Shown here piece by piece: positions 32,178-43,707 of a DNA stretch of 64,000 nt. The notes under the pieces are model-generated. The model was not told the DNA's origin, made no database searches, and saw nothing but the letters and a program-made list of their open reading frames with translations. Position numbers and translations under genes: made by a program. This stretch comes from Nothophaeocryptopus gaeumannii (taxonomy: Eukaryota; Ascomycota; Dothideomycetes; Mycosphaerellales; Mycosphaerellaceae). Location: positions 1,419,501 to 1,483,500 of the forward strand of contig JASISA010000042.1 of assembly GCA_031771865.1 (NCBI GenBank), written 5' to 3'. The first letter of the stretch is position 1; every line of letters starts with the position of its first letter.

Positions 32178-34142
32178 CTATCGCATGTATCGTGCGCTCA
32201 GCCCGGCGAATGCATCAGGGCTCTGGGGCCTTCCGTTTCCAGCCCAGCCCTGAAAATCCACGCTCTCGTTGCTCATGTGTTGCATTCCCGGCTGCTGCTG
32301 AGAGGCGAATGGATTCATATTCGACATCATTGCAGGAGGCATTGTGGCCGATCTCTGCGGAATCTGCTCAGGGGGTGCCATGGGAGTGGCATCCTCAGGC
32401 ACGGTTTGCATCGGTCGCTGTGGAGCAAGCTGGGGATAGTTATAGAGTGCAAGTATGGACGACTTGTCCTGTCGCTGCTGCGGCTGTGCGAACTGCTGCT
32501 GTCCCTGAACGTATTGATAATGTTGAGGCTGTTGAATCTGCTGCGGGTACTGCGGTTGACAAGTTTGCTGTTGCTGCCACGGGTTCTGCGCGGAATAATG
32601 CGGCTGCTGTTGAGGCTGCATTGGCTGAGGCTGCGAGAAGAAATCGGCCTGCTGTCCGTATACCGGCTGCGGCGATGAGACCGGAGGTTGTTGCGAAAAG
32701 CTCTGCGGTTGCCATGTTGTCCCGAACGGATTGTTCGGCTGCTGCACAACTGGCGCTTGCTGTTGAGCGAGTTGGGGTGCCCATGGATTGCTTGGTATCA
32801 GGTTCTGAGGCTGAGATGGCTGCATCTGCTGCATGAACGGATTCGCAGACTGCATTGGCTGAGGTGCCTGCGCTTGCTGCTGATATTGTTGACCAGGCGG
32901 AGGGTATGTTGATGACTGCTGCTGCTGCTGCCAAGGCGGTTGACTCTGTTGCTGAGGCTGCAAAAAGGCATTTGATCCCAGCCCGTTGTTCTGATTGTAA
33001 GCTTGTTGATTGCCGGCTGTTGACCACGGATCTTGCGACACAGGCTGAGATACTTGCATCCCCTGAAAGCTGCTCTCGAGTCCGGTCCGGGCCTGTACTT
33101 GCGGCCGTGGTTGCGTCTGAGGTTGCAAGAACGGATTCCAAGATGTAGAAGAGCTCGCCTGCGGCGGCACTGACGAAGCACGCGCTGGTATCGGAGCTAC
33201 CTCTCGAACCTCCCAAGGATCTCGCGCCGGCTTCTTCTCCACTGAGATCCCATTCGGGCCAGAGCTTCCCATCGAGACGGGAGTCAGCGCTCTTGGCGGC
33301 GGTACCGGACCCGGAGTCACAGATCTTGATATTGGCTTTGTCGCTTCTCCCAGCCTGACAAGCTGTTCTACTGCTTTTTCCACATTGCCGCCAGTGCTCT
33401 TCAGGATCTCAGTATTGCGAGAGTTGTCCGGAAACCCCATGTCGCGTAGGTATAACAATTTCTCATTAAAGTTATTGTCCACAGTCGTGATCTTCATGCC
33501 GAACAGCTGGCTTGGCTTGTTAAGTCGTTTCGGGCTCGGCAAGTCACGCGATCGACTGTCGCCACTGTAGGCAGGTGAGAGAGGCGGCGTGATGCGATCA
33601 TTTCTCTGTTTTGGTAATGCAGCGCTCGAGGATCGCAACGAGAAGCCGAATCTTTTCGTTGGCTTAGGCGGCAATTCAGGCGTATCTGTGTTCCACGACC
33701 CATTGTCTGTCCCAGTACTGCCAGTGTTCTGCCTCGCTGCGGGCGCTCTTCCCGTGCTCAGTGTGCGGTTATCATACTTTTGCCGTATGTATCTTTCAAT
33801 GGCCGAGTCCACCTCGTCGACGTCGATTGGTATTTCAGGCTTGACATTCTGCGGGTTGTAGACCTTGTTGCTCGCGACATTGCCCACCTTTTTCATGTTC
33901 TCCACCTGCTCGGTGCTCCAGCTGTCCATAGACAGCGACTTCACTTTCGACACATGTGTTCCCAGCTTCCGGTGCAGCGCGGCACATCGCATACACAAAA
34001 ACACTCCCAGGTTCCATGAAGCCCATCCTGGGTTCTTCGCGCTGCAGTCGGCGCAGCGATCGTTGCCGGGGACTTGGCGGATGAGATCCTGCAGCATGCG
34101 CTCATTGCGAGCCTGCTGGCGCCTGGTGATGGTGCCGGCCAT
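32178..34142 (-). CDS. ArfGAP-UBA protein with Gln-rich tail (ucp3/Gts1-like)
   Basis: A single exon encodes 654 aa. Residues about 10-125 form the ArfGAP zinc finger: CADCSAKNPGWASWNLGVFL then CMRC gives CxxC-x16-CxxC, followed by ALHRKLGTHVSKVKSLSMDS with the catalytic Arg. A UBA domain lies near residues 215-260 (LLYLRDMGFPDNSRNTEIL and NVEKAVEQLVRLG). The C-terminal 300 residues are Gln/Pro-rich low complexity (encoded by CAG/CTG-type runs on this strand). This order matches S. pombe ucp3 and fungal Gts1-like ArfGAPs, which stimulate GTP hydrolysis on Arf in COPI/Golgi or endocytic traffic. The start at 34142 gives the usual MAGTITRRQQARNERMLQDL beginning. The frame is intact. Confidence 0.93.
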   Translation of the reverse strand: MAGTITRRQQARNERMLQDLIRQVPGNDRCADCSAKNPGWASWNLGVFLCMRCAALHRKLGTHVSKVKSLSMDSWSTEQVENMKKVGNVASNKVYNPQNVKPEIPIDVDEVDSAIERYIRQKYDNRTLSTGRAPAARQNTGSTGTDNGSWNTDTPELPPKPTKRFGFSLRSSSAALPKQRNDRITPPLSPAYSGDSRSRDLPSPKRLNKPSQLFGMKITTVDNNFNEKLLYLRDMGFPDNSRNTEILKSTGGNVEKAVEQLVRLGEATKPISRSVTPGPVPPPRALTPVSMGSSGPNGISVEKKPARDPWEVREVAPIPARASSVPPQASSSTSWNPFLQPQTQPRPQVQARTGLESSFQGMQVSQPVSQDPWSTAGNQQAYNQNNGLGSNAFLQPQQQSQPPWQQQQQSSTYPPPGQQYQQQAQAPQPMQSANPFMQQMQPSQPQNLIPSNPWAPQLAQQQAPVVQQPNNPFGTTWQPQSFSQQPPVSSPQPVYGQQADFFSQPQPMQPQQQPHYSAQNPWQQQQTCQPQYPQQIQQPQHYQYVQGQQQFAQPQQRQDKSSILALYNYPQLAPQRPMQTVPEDATPMAPPEQIPQRSATMPPAMMSNMNPFASQQQPGMQHMSNESVDFQGWAGNGRPQSPDAFAGLSARYMR

Positions 34143-35355
34143 GGCTCAAGCAGGCCAAGAATGTCGCAGAACTCCCTCCGCTGACCTCGTACTGCCGCTC
34201 GTGGTCTCCGTGCGCTGCCAAACTCGTCGTGCGTGCCGTGCTGAGTCCTTGCGTGGCAGAAACGGCGGGTGTGACAGGCTCTCGCGTGGATGGGAGGGCA
34301 AGAGCGAAAGACGTTACAGCCCCTTTCTGGCCCTTCGGACGATCACGCCTGCCTTCTCCAGACAACGCGGCTTCCAAGAAAGATGCTGTGCTAGGAAATG
34401 CTTCTCATTACGAAGAGGACGCAACACGACAACAAGTAAGAGAAACAAGGCGCAAGAAAGTGCCACTGGTGGGTTGATGTGAGAAACGAAAGGTGCGTCG
34501 TGGCTTGCAACAAGATTACCAAACCGACAGCCCATCCCAGTCCCGAGAAGCGAAAGGAAGGAGCCCCATTTTTAGCCGTACCCGCTCGGCCACTCCCGCA
34601 CCCTTCCCTCCGGTGATTTAGATTGCACACACTCGGAGCCGACAGCCGCGCATGAAGCCGCAAATCGAATGGACCAGACATTGGTTGCAGGAAGACAATG
34701 AGGAAAACATGATTGAAGAATTGCAGCCTGCTGAGAACTCATTGAGTACTTCGTAGTTGCTCACCTCGACCACAGATGCATTGTGGCTACCCAGTCCTTC
34801 CTGAACGTCAGTCGCGAACTTTCTGCGCGGCTGCTCGACCGCCCTTGACAACGTCGAAACGAACATGAAGGAGGAAGAGAAATCAATGCCTTCAACGAAA
34901 AAGGCAGGCTGTCAATGGCGAACATTCCACGAAGCACATCGTTTGCGGTTACATGCGCTTGTACGTGATCATGCGATTCAAGCTAGTGTTTCAGACCACT
35001 TCTGCGCTTCACTCACGATGCTTAGAAGGATAATTCACCATCTTGGTATAGTCACAATGGCCATAGATATATTGATCGCGCGGAGAAGGGTTCAACGCCC
35101 CTTGGTCTGCTCATGCTGAGATCTCGCGCTTGCTGCGCCCATTGCTTTGAGCAAGAAGCGTGCAAAGACCCGAGTGCTGCGGTGCAGCACAGGCTTTCGA
35201 CTTCGGCATGTGATAGCGATCGCAGGTGAAGATTCACTCCGTCGCTGGAGCCTAGCACCATCACATCTACGTCTTCCTCACTTTTCACTTCTGATCAACT
35301 TACACCACGCTTCAGTCGCGACACACACAACATCGCACTACTACGAACAGTCGCA
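34143..35355. other. Divergent intergenic region, promoter of ArfGAP gene
   Basis: The 1.2 kb between two divergent genes holds both promoters. Short frames are present on both strands; none is supported as a gene. Confidence 0.5.
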
Positions 35356-35956
35356 ATGGCGCTTCCATCGAAGAAAGCATCCCCCAGCCGGCTCAGCCAT
35401 CCACCAAAGCTTCCGCACACCATTCTTACCTGTCCGATTTGCTACGATTCCGGCCCCGAAACCACCGCGACTACCACCTGCGGTAACACATACTGCTCGC
35501 AGAGACAGGCTTCACGTCGCGAACTCCATCGAAACCACGCTGGCACGTCCTCACGAAGAAGAGCTGAGTGCCATGGAGTTTATCAACGCCTGAAGCGCGA
35601 CTGCAGGACCGCCCATGGCCGCAAGCCACGATACAGCAGTATCGTCAAAGACCGTACCTTCGAGCAGGACCTGAGGATCGTCTTGAAGCCTGTCACTCCT
35701 CTCTGTTCAACACAAAGAGGTCTCTGCGGGCGAGCTTCGGGGTGTTTTGGCCAAGTGCTGTGAGCTGGAGCTGGAAGTGCAGCTGGGAAACGCCATTCCA
35801 AGCTACGGTTCGCGGTACATCGGGACCTCCGGCTTTGCGCAAGATCTTGAGAGGCTCTTCAACTACGTTGGCTGCAAGGCGATTGAGCTTCGCAGAGCTC
35901 AGGAAGAGGATGAGAAGGCGGCGATCGTGGATGATGACGAGATGAGCGATGCATAA
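35356..35956 (+). CDS. RING-like protein, gene model uncertain
   Basis: The start MALPSKKASPSRLSHPPKLP is followed by HTILTCPICYDSGPETTATT and TCGNTYCSQ, the first half of a RING-like zinc site (CPIC...CGNTYC). The usual second CxxC pair is not found in this frame. The same frame continues to about 35660 (RDCRTAHGRKPRYSSIVKD). A second coding-like frame then runs to the stop at 35956 (LRGVLAKCCELELEVQLGNA and QDLERLFNYVGCKAIELRRA, acidic end DDDEMSDA). An intron of about 64 bp from GTACCT (35651) to AAAG near 35714 would join them in frame. Whether the RING is truncated or spliced differently is unresolved. Confidence 0.45.
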
Positions 35957-37128
35957 GAGAGAAATTGCGATGAAGACTACCAAGCGTTAAGCGAATCTGA
36001 GAACGGGAGCCACCATATGACGAAGATCGAAGGGACTGAGAGCCAAAAACCAAAAATGTGACGTACGGGAGATTGATGAGCAGAGGCTTGCGACGAAGTT
36101 GACACACAGTGACGGGTATAGGAAGGTTGATACAGCGACGCGCTGCGCTACAAGTGAGTGGGCCATTAGGCAGGCCCTCTGTAGCAGTAAATGAGACCAT
36201 GCGATGATGCGAACCTTCTGCTTCTTTGCGCGCTTCGCCATATGGACCCTGCTCACACGTTTCGATAGCTGCCCGTGTTATGTGACCGCATGATAGCCTG
36301 CCCTTCCAAATATTGTTTGAGATCGACTCACCTTCCTTGGCATGTGATACGCTGGGTGCTTAACCTGAGGCATAAATGTGGATCGGGACGCCAAGACCGA
36401 CGCTTCTCTCCCCCTCGCGCGGCTTTCTTAGGTGGCTACTCAATCTACCACCATACTTTCCTTTGGAATCACGCTCAGTCCTGGACTCTTCTTACATCAA
36501 CCACGCTGCTAAAGAGGCCCCGACAATTCGCAATGATGGCAATGAGAACTGCAGCTCCATTGACAAGCAAGGTCCGCATGCCTCGCGGCAGCCTCAAGGA
36601 CAGCCGCAATAGCCACGCACGTATGCAATATCATGCAATAAGTGCTGGTTGCAAACAAAGGTCACGGTGATGATGCAATGATCCGTGATCCGTGGTTGAA
36701 GAAGCGATCCTGTTAATCTCACGTGGCCGTGATTTGATTCTTGCAGCAAAAGGGCCTCGGTACAGAAAGCTCTCTGCCTGTGATGGTATTGATATGTTAT
36801 CTTCTGTGGCATAGCCACCTTCGAAGATACCATGTCAGGCAAGACCGAGTTCCCCTCTGTACGGCTTGCATGCGAGCCGCAGTCGAGGCTTCAGCCATGG
36901 CGGCACAGCTGCAGAATACACTTCGCTAGTGGATTGCAGTGAGGCTGGCGCTGTTTACTACTTATCTTTGCAGCACCTCCTACTTCAGCCTGATTCTCGA
37001 TGGTTGATTCTGTCAACACAAAATGGGACAACTCAAGCAAGAGTCGACAGCTCTGTTCGCAGATGTGATTTCGGACTCAGAACCCTTGAGCAGTCCAGGC
37101 TCCGGCAAAGGTACAAATAACAAGACGA
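35957..37128. other. Intergenic, no supported gene
   Basis: About 1.2 kb with only short frames of biased composition. Holds the promoter of the DUF3433 gene to its right. Confidence 0.5.
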
Positions 37129-39486
37129 ATGAAACTGCGGTGGAATAACAATTTAGTAGCCAAATCGAAGTGTAAATACAACTACAAGCCCGTAGTTCTA
37201 CGGACAGTCCCATTATTGATCCTACTGGCGGTCACTGGTGCTTTCATCGGACTCCTGCAGTACGCTCTGTATCGACTTCCTCACAATGAAGGCCACGAGG
37301 AGTCCAAAGTCATGGCGGCCTTCAATGAGGTAGCCTGCAAAACAGATTTGCGTCGCAGGGACGAGAGCAACGCGCTCAACAGTACAGGGAGCGCTATAAT
37401 TACTCTTCAAGCCACCTCCACCGGAACGACGACTGAAGGAGCTCCATCTACTCTCACATGGCAATACATCCCCAACTTGACTACCTATGGCTGGGCTTAT
37501 ATGCCTACCAGCACCGCAATGACGGTGAGCAAGCAGGATGGAATAGCTTTCGGGAAGTGGCAAATGCGTAATGACTTGCATCTAGATTGGAGTATCCCAG
37601 TCAGACACAACACAAGCGAGCGGGCTCAGTGAGACCTATGCGAGTGGTTCACCTATTGCGCGCACGACTACTCTGTCATCGATGACTATCGCCGCGGCTT
37701 ATTTGCATACGGATACCACTGTGAGCCTCCAGTCAAGCAGAAGATAACAATCAAGTGCTGAACACCTGGAAGGTCACGACGTCTACCGCCCCAGCAGCGT
37801 ACATGCCCACCTCAATACCTGTAAGAAGATTGGAATCAACCTTCTCTAAAACTATACTTACTCCTGAAGTCCGCTGGCGCTCCACCGAACGAATGGTACA
37901 TGCAGACCTCGACGACCGTGAAAATAACCTGTGGTGCTACACCGACGGCAACGGAGACTGGAGCCGCGCAAAAACGGCAAAGCCAGAGTCAAGTCAAAAC
38001 CCTGGTGTTCACGTGGGATCAGGGTCAAACGTTTATCGGGAGCTATCTGGTCGTGCTTTTGGCCGTCTTATATCGACTCTTTCTGTCCGATCTGCAAAAC
38101 AAGATCACGCTCATCGAACCTTTCCGGCAACTGACCTCTAAACATGGCGCCACAGCACGACTTTCTTTGTTCTCGTTCTATCAGTCAAGGTCTATCTGGG
38201 AAGCATTACTTGCATTAAGGAGCCGAAGATACTTGGTGGTGTTCGGAACGATTGCGCACCTTGTTGCCTGCTTGCTTCCTGCTCTGGCGTCTGAGGCGGT
38301 CTGGATCGACACGGGGGAGTACTGCGGCCTAGAGAAGACAGAAGACAACCCGAATCCTTGTCCGGCACGGATTGTAGCCTCAGTCATTGTGGTCAGAGTT
38401 ATGCAAGCTCTACTCGCTGCCATCTTCATCATAGTATCTGGGTTGGCAACACAATTGTTCTATGACAAAACCGGCCTGGCACAAGACCCGAGCTCCATGG
38501 CAGCAATTGTCAGTATGATACAGCACCCGAAACTGGCAGAAGTCCTCGACCGCCTCAAAGTCCGTTCCGGCACTACAACGCAAGGGATGATCTCTTCTTT
38601 GGCTGCATGCCGGTACAGACTGGGTCAGTTTGGGCAAGAAGCGGACGGATCGACCAACAGCATCTGGCCTGTCGGCAACACAGAACAAGAAAAGGGCGAT
38701 GTTATCGAGACAGCAGACACTCTGCTTCCCAAATCAAACTATGCATACAGGCCGGTCGATCCAAAGCCCTCTCCAGCATCAAGACCCAGCAACTCGCATC
38801 GGTGGAGATGGCTGGACTTCCTACTTTTACTCATCCTAGCCGGAACTTTCGGAGTCGTCCTTGCCTACTACAAGGACGGCAGCGACAACGGCTTCAATCG
38901 GTTTTTCAATAGTGATACCTTCGGACCTCCATTCATCCTGACACTCGCTGGAACAATCATCGCCAAAACATGGCAGAACGTAGAACTGAGCGCTGTTGTC
39001 ATGGCACCTTACACTCGCCTTTCGCGACGACCGGGTCCCTGCAGAGCCTTGACGTTCGAGCCGACTACTACGCCGATACTCTCGACTTATCGCGCCCTGA
39101 GACATGAATACTGGTCTGTCGCCATAATCTCACTCACGACTTTGCTAAGCGAGGCGCTCAGCGTACTGATCTCGGGCGTGCCCTATTCAACTGGCCAGGT
39201 CGCGATGCAGTTGTTCATCTCGGCAGTCACGTCGTTAGTTATTCTCGGGATTATGATGATTATTGCTATTGTCGTGATCCTCAGGAGGAAGTATGAGCCG
39301 AGGTTGCCAGTAAAGCCGGATACGCTAGGCGTGAAGATGGCTTACATGGCTGGAAGCAATATGCTGAAAGACTTTGATGACAGGGGAGAGTCTGAGAAGG
39401 TAAGGGATAGGAGGTTGCGTTCGCTCGGGAAGAAGTATGAGTTCAAGCAGGATGATAGCGGAGTTTGGCTTGTCGATGAGACGTGA
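37129..39486 (+). CDS. DUF3433 multi-pass membrane protein
   Basis: Exons 37129-37524, 37586-37720, 37773-37820 and 37906-39486 (introns 61, 52, 85 bp, all phase 0) give 719 aa. An N-terminal TM (VLRTVPLLILLAVTGAFIGL) is followed by a Ser/Thr-rich extracellular stretch that runs through exons 2-3. Then comes the DUF3433 core: a TM (FIGSYLVVLLAVLYRLFL), the conserved ITLIEPFRQLTSKHGATAR, further TM pairs, a cytoplasmic loop, and a second repeat-like block (FLLLLILAGTFGVVLAYYKD, IISLTTLLSEALSVLISGV, VTSLVILGIMMIIAIVVILR). The tail YEFKQDDSGVWLVDET is typical. The family occurs widely in Pezizomycotina as large surface or secretory membrane proteins of unknown function. The splicing is convincing because stop-containing segments are exactly removed. 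Confidence 0.8.
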
Positions 39487-39891
39487 ACACAGCGGAACGT
39501 CGCCTTGCAGGCATGGGAGTCTGATAACTAGCGAGATTTGAACGTTCGAGATCAGAGATTGCCTAAGCTTGCATGTTCCGCGCCTGACTCCTTCAAGACG
39601 AGTGACTTCTTCGCAGCCAAACGACTACAGCACCGCAAGAGCTGTTGCGCAGCCCCACTCGCAGCAGCCCGCATTAGTGCATGTCGCCTTTGTGGGAACA
39701 GTTCGAACAGTGGCAACGCTTCACATGTCAAACGCTCGGCTTTTGGCCTGAGGCATGAAACGGCCCGGCGCCAAGCCCCATTCACCTCGCGTATCTCGCC
39801 ACCGTGTCTTCACCTCCACAACATGAACATACGTCGACTTGCGAACTGAATACACTCAAGCACATTGCCACCATCTCGACTGTGCTTCAAC

Positions 39892-40785
39892 ATGGCCTCC
39901 AATACTATCATTCCCTTCCAAAACGTTCCCAACTTCCGCGACATCTCAACCTCCACCAGCTCCACAACACACCCCTCACCCATCAAACCCGGCCGTTTCT
40001 ATCGCAGCGCAGCACCCGACGATGCGACATCTGAGGACCGGAGTCGCTTATCCACTGACTTCCACATGAAAACCATCATAGATCTCCGCTCCGACACAGA
40101 ACACAAAGAATCCAAGAAGAAGCAAGCCGCGAAAGTCCCGCTCGCCCCAGATCCATCCAAAGTCTCCGAACCTACTACCTCCAAATCCTCAGTAGTCCGG
40201 ATCCCAGGAGCGACCTACAAATTGATCAATTTCAACGGCTCAGCGTACTCCAGTGCTTTGATCTGGCAACTCTCCTATCGCAATATCGCAAAACTACTCA
40301 CTTTGTACTCCCTCGGCTGGCGAACCGACGCCATTTCCGTACTTGGAGAAAATGTCATGTCAAAACGAGGACTTATTGGTTTAGCAGAGGACTCTTTGAA
40401 GTATAGTGTCAAGGAGGTCAAGGCTGTATTTGATGTACTTGCCGAGGAGGCGAACTACCCGGTTCTCGTGCATTGCACGCAAGGGAAGGATCGGACGGGA
40501 TTGGTGACTTTGCTTGTACTCCTCTTGGTGGATACTCCTGCTGAGAGTATCAAGCATGACTATTTGTTGAGTAACGAGGGATTGGCGGGGGATAGGGAGA
40601 AGAGAATGGAGGCTATTAGAAGTATTGGATTGACGGAGGAGTTTGCAGATTGTCCGGAGGATTGGGTGGAGAAGGTTAGTGGGTGGATTGAAGAGAAACA
40701 TGGTGGTGTGAAAGGATATTTGAAGAATTGTGGTGTTACCGAGGAGCAGATGGAGGCTGTGAGAGATAATATGCTTGCTAATTGA
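39892..40785 (+). CDS. Protein-tyrosine phosphatase, Y_phosphatase3 type
   Basis: An intronless gene of 297 aa. The catalytic P-loop is VHCTQGKDRTG (CX5R with Cys and Arg in place), preceded by PGRFYRSAAPDD and TIIDLRSDTEHKE, all marks of the bacterial/fungal Y_phosphatase3 group (lipid or tyrosine phosphatases related to MptpB and yeast Siw14-like enzymes). The extra Lys after the Gly in the loop (QGKDRTG) is characteristic and often linked to phosphoinositide activity. There is no signal peptide. The chosen ATG lies at 39892 (AACATGGCC); an in-frame ATG-like codon 27 bases upstream would add nine residues. It ends 97 bp from the stop of the first member of the Nudix-like array, in convergent orientation. 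Confidence 0.9.
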   Translation: MASNTIIPFQNVPNFRDISTSTSSTTHPSPIKPGRFYRSAAPDDATSEDRSRLSTDFHMKTIIDLRSDTEHKESKKKQAAKVPLAPDPSKVSEPTTSKSSVVRIPGATYKLINFNGSAYSSALIWQLSYRNIAKLLTLYSLGWRTDAISVLGENVMSKRGLIGLAEDSLKYSVKEVKAVFDVLAEEANYPVLVHCTQGKDRTGLVTLLVLLLVDTPAESIKHDYLLSNEGLAGDREKRMEAIRSIGLTEEFADCPEDWVEKVSGWIEEKHGGVKGYLKNCGVTEEQMEAVRDNMLAN

Positions 40786-40882
40786 CAGCGCTGATGATCT
40801 GGAGACCTGGAACGCTTTGCTCGCATATCTGGATCCATTCGTTTTTCCAGTACCTAAGAGGCTTCACCCTTGAGCAATGCGT

Positions 40883-41917
40883 TCAGACGAACACGTCGTT
40901 CTGTTTCTCCCAACTCTGGGCTGGGGTAGGCCGTCTGTACTCCTCTTGCCAGAGAACTACACTGTCGGCATCCTCCCTCCTCAATGGCATCACATATGTA
41001 TTAGACCAGGATTCACGTTCTTGCTCGGGCGTCAGGTATTCCATTTTGATTCTGCCAGTTGGGGTGAACGACTTCCTCTCATCTTGCTCGAGAGCAAAGA
41101 GGAACATCGAAGCTATCAAATTGATCTCGCCCAACTTCCTCTTGCGGAACCAGCCTACGACACGAAGAGGAGCTATTCCATCGTCAAGGGCACTGATGTC
41201 TTGCTGTTTGATCGCTTGGATTCGTTCTGGAGTTGTGATCTGAACGAGAAATCCACATTCTGGATAGGCCACGTACTGGAAAACGATTGCTGCCATCGCA
41301 TCAGGACGCCCGCGACGTCGGTTTTGGATCCAGTTCTTCTTTATTAGCGAGCCTAGCATTCTGCAGCAGAGCTCATTCAGTTCCACTCGAGACTTCTGCT
41401 GGATGTTCTGCACAGAGTAGCCGCACAGTCGGCCTAGTGCGAATTGCACAAAAGGTTTATGAGGCCCCGCCAAAGCCGATGGAGCCCGGTTCAAACACCA
41501 CTCCCATGCAATTCGCGCATCCTGGCCTGTCACGAGACGGAGCGCATCCCAGGGATCGTCAATGTCAATCATCAGAGCTGCACGCAAGACGTGAGGTCTT
41601 TTTCCGCCCGCCGAGCCTATGCAGGCTGAGGCGAAGGCGATTTCAATCACCTGTGCGGAAGCGAGGACGTTCTGGTGCCAAAAACATGCAACAAGATCGC
41701 GCGGGGATTGCATGGGATGTCCAACTCGCAGATCGATTATTGGTATGCTTGGATTCCCAGATGCGCTTCGAGACCCAAACAGTACACGTCCGTGGCATCT
41801 GTAAAAGAGACTGATCTCCAAGGTATCGTACGGCGTACCAGGTTGGAAGGGCTTGCGCTGATTGGCATCGGAAGCCAAGGCTGCGGGATTGCGATTCGCC
41901 CGGTGTTGCAAAGACAT
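40883..41917 (-). CDS. Nudix-like array member A, function unknown
   Basis: An intact single-exon gene of 344 aa starting MSLQHRANRN. It is not an identified family. It has a beta-strand LEISLFYRCHGRVLFGSR (about 33-50), a Pro after a hydrophobic strand (IPIIDLRVG, 58-66), a helix where a Nudix box would be but without the REx2EE residues, then HVLRAALMIDIDDPWDAL (109-126). The C-terminal region has ELNELCCRMLGSLIKK (179-194), GFLVQITTPER and LRVVGWFRKRKLGE (251-264). The order strand-VP-helix-strand-W is that of a Nudix fold; this is inference by eye. Five related loci follow on the same strand. No signal peptide or TM. Confidence 0.6.
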   Translation of the reverse strand: MSLQHRANRNPAALASDANQRKPFQPGTPYDTLEISLFYRCHGRVLFGSRSASGNPSIPIIDLRVGHPMQSPRDLVACFWHQNVLASAQVIEIAFASACIGSAGGKRPHVLRAALMIDIDDPWDALRLVTGQDARIAWEWCLNRAPSALAGPHKPFVQFALGRLCGYSVQNIQQKSRVELNELCCRMLGSLIKKNWIQNRRRGRPDAMAAIVFQYVAYPECGFLVQITTPERIQAIKQQDISALDDGIAPLRVVGWFRKRKLGEINLIASMFLFALEQDERKSFTPTGRIKMEYLTPEQERESWSNTYVMPLRREDADSVVLWQEEYRRPTPAQSWEKQNDVFV

Positions 41918-42361
41918 CTGGTTGTTTAACAGAGGATTCGACTTGTCCCTGCGATTCAATACAGAGGCACAAGCGAGAGTGTACTTCTATCGGCTTCGCA
42001 AAAGCAGCCGGTCTCGAACATTACAGCTGCCGCCAGTCCGAGGGCAAACAACCTCCTTGCAACAAAGAGGATGGAAGAACATTAGGAGTGAAGTGCTCTA
42101 AAGCATCATCTAAGGACGTCGCAGAGAAGCTCGAAAAGCTTCAACGTGAATGAAGACAGATTCGGCCAGAAACGGCTGCAGATTTCGATTGATCTTGCAG
42201 AAATACGGCTTTGTCTCTGCTGATCAGCTATGCAAGTCATGTCTGATCATTGTTTCTGGACTACGACGTATCTCGTTTTCGAATCCTCTGCCTGTTGCTA
42301 GCCAACGCAACCATACCATGCGCTATCGCAAAGACAGTCGCCATCGCAAAGACAGTTGACA

Positions 42362-43376
42362 TTAGCCTGCCAAACTGGCCCATTCGAACTCCTCTTGCCA
42401 AAGGAGCACGGTCTCGGCCGTCTCTCTGTCGAGAGGCATCTCTTCGCCCGTGATCTGAGAATGCTCTTCCTGCCATTGTAGCTCCTGCCATCGACCTCTA
42501 CCATTATCAGAGAAAGCGTTACGCTCATCGTCCACCCCGGCAAACAAGACATTTCTGCCTTCGTCTCCGTAACTCCCTGTCGCCTCTTACGAAACCATCC
42601 AACCACACGCAAATTGGTCGTCCCACCAGTGAGCGCACTGAGTTGCCGTTCTCTCAGTTCGTCGCGCTTCTCAGTCGTTACGCGCAGTACAAGAAATCGG
42701 TCCGAATTATCGGAGGTCTGGAGGATGACCGCTGCCCATGTATCCCCGCCAGCAGCGTACCCTCTTGCAATACAAGGTTTCTCAATCAACGATCCGAGCA
42801 TTCTGCAGCAGAGCCCATTCAGCTCCGTGGAGACTTCCGCGAGACTTGCTGTCGATCATAGGTGCGAGCGCGTTGCACGGCCTCTCGCACAAATGGGCTC
42901 ATGGTGTTCATTATCGCTGCTCCAGACTGCGGGCCATATCATCCCCAACCCGGCTGACTGGCGCACGTCTGGGTGATCAAGTTGAAGTCTGCTGGGTCAT
43001 CGATATCTATTGTGAGGGTCACACACACGACATACCCTTGCCGCTGCGGATCGAATACTGGGTACGTACAAGCTTGTTCAAAGGCAAAATCCAGGATCTG
43101 TGCGGGCTGCAATGGACTGTTTTCCCCAAAGTATCCAGCGAGATCGGAGGGACATCTAGAGTTGAAGAACGGATGCTGGCGCTCTAAGAAAAGTGCTGGC
43201 ACGAATCTGTGGCCTTGCCCATACTGAGGGCCGAGCAAGACACGGCCTTGATATCTGTACAACAGGCTAAGCTCTATGGCTTCGTACTCGACGTTGTGGC
43301 GTTGACTGAGTGCAAAAGTCAAGAATTCGAGCTTTTATTTTACCCAATGCTGTTCTTCTGGTGTGGTCAAAGACAT
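42362..43376 (-). pseudogene. Nudix-like array member B, decayed copy of A
   Basis: Shares clear blocks with member A: IELSLLYRYQGRVLLG against ISLFYRCHGRVLFG, VCVTLTIDIDDPADF against LRAALMIDIDDPWDA, LNGLCCRMLGSLIEK against LNELCCRMLGSLIKK, TNLRVVGWFRKRRQG against APLRVVGWFRKRKLG, and ETAETVLLWQEEFEW against EDADSVVLWQEEYRR. The blocks lie in several frames. TAA 13 codons after the ATG at 43376, TAA/TGA codons near 42939 and a frameshift near 42550 break it. The start MSLTTPEEQHW parallels the MSL start of A. It is a tandem duplicate that has lost function. Confidence 0.75.
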
Positions 43377-43707
43377 CTGGCTGAATGCGAGAATCCGGAT
43401 GGGGCGCGGTATGCGTTTCGAACGGCCAAGTCAGGAAGCATTTGTGCTTCTTCCAATATTGTTTGCTCCACTCGAAGAACCTGCGCGAATCAGAAGGCAA
43501 AGAAGTCTTTGGAAAGAAGCGTCACTGAGGTGCGATACTTGAGGAGTTGAGTGTATTGGAGTATGATCTATTTGCTACCAAGCTCACCGAAAAGCACAAA
43601 CAGACGCGAAGCCGCCTTCACTAACCGCCACCCGCCAAAAGCATCAATCACTCTCGCCAAAGAAAGACACGCTCAACATCCGCCTCGTCACATTTTGGTC
43701 CATCCCC

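Noticed and set aside
35147..35593. 148-codon plus-strand frame upstream of and overlapping the RING-like start
   Set aside because: A different frame from the CPIC/CGNTYC motif and without domain content; shadow of the RING-like gene.
36275..36670. 131-codon plus-strand frame
   Set aside because: No motif, no splice or strand support; looks like chance opening in an intergenic stretch.
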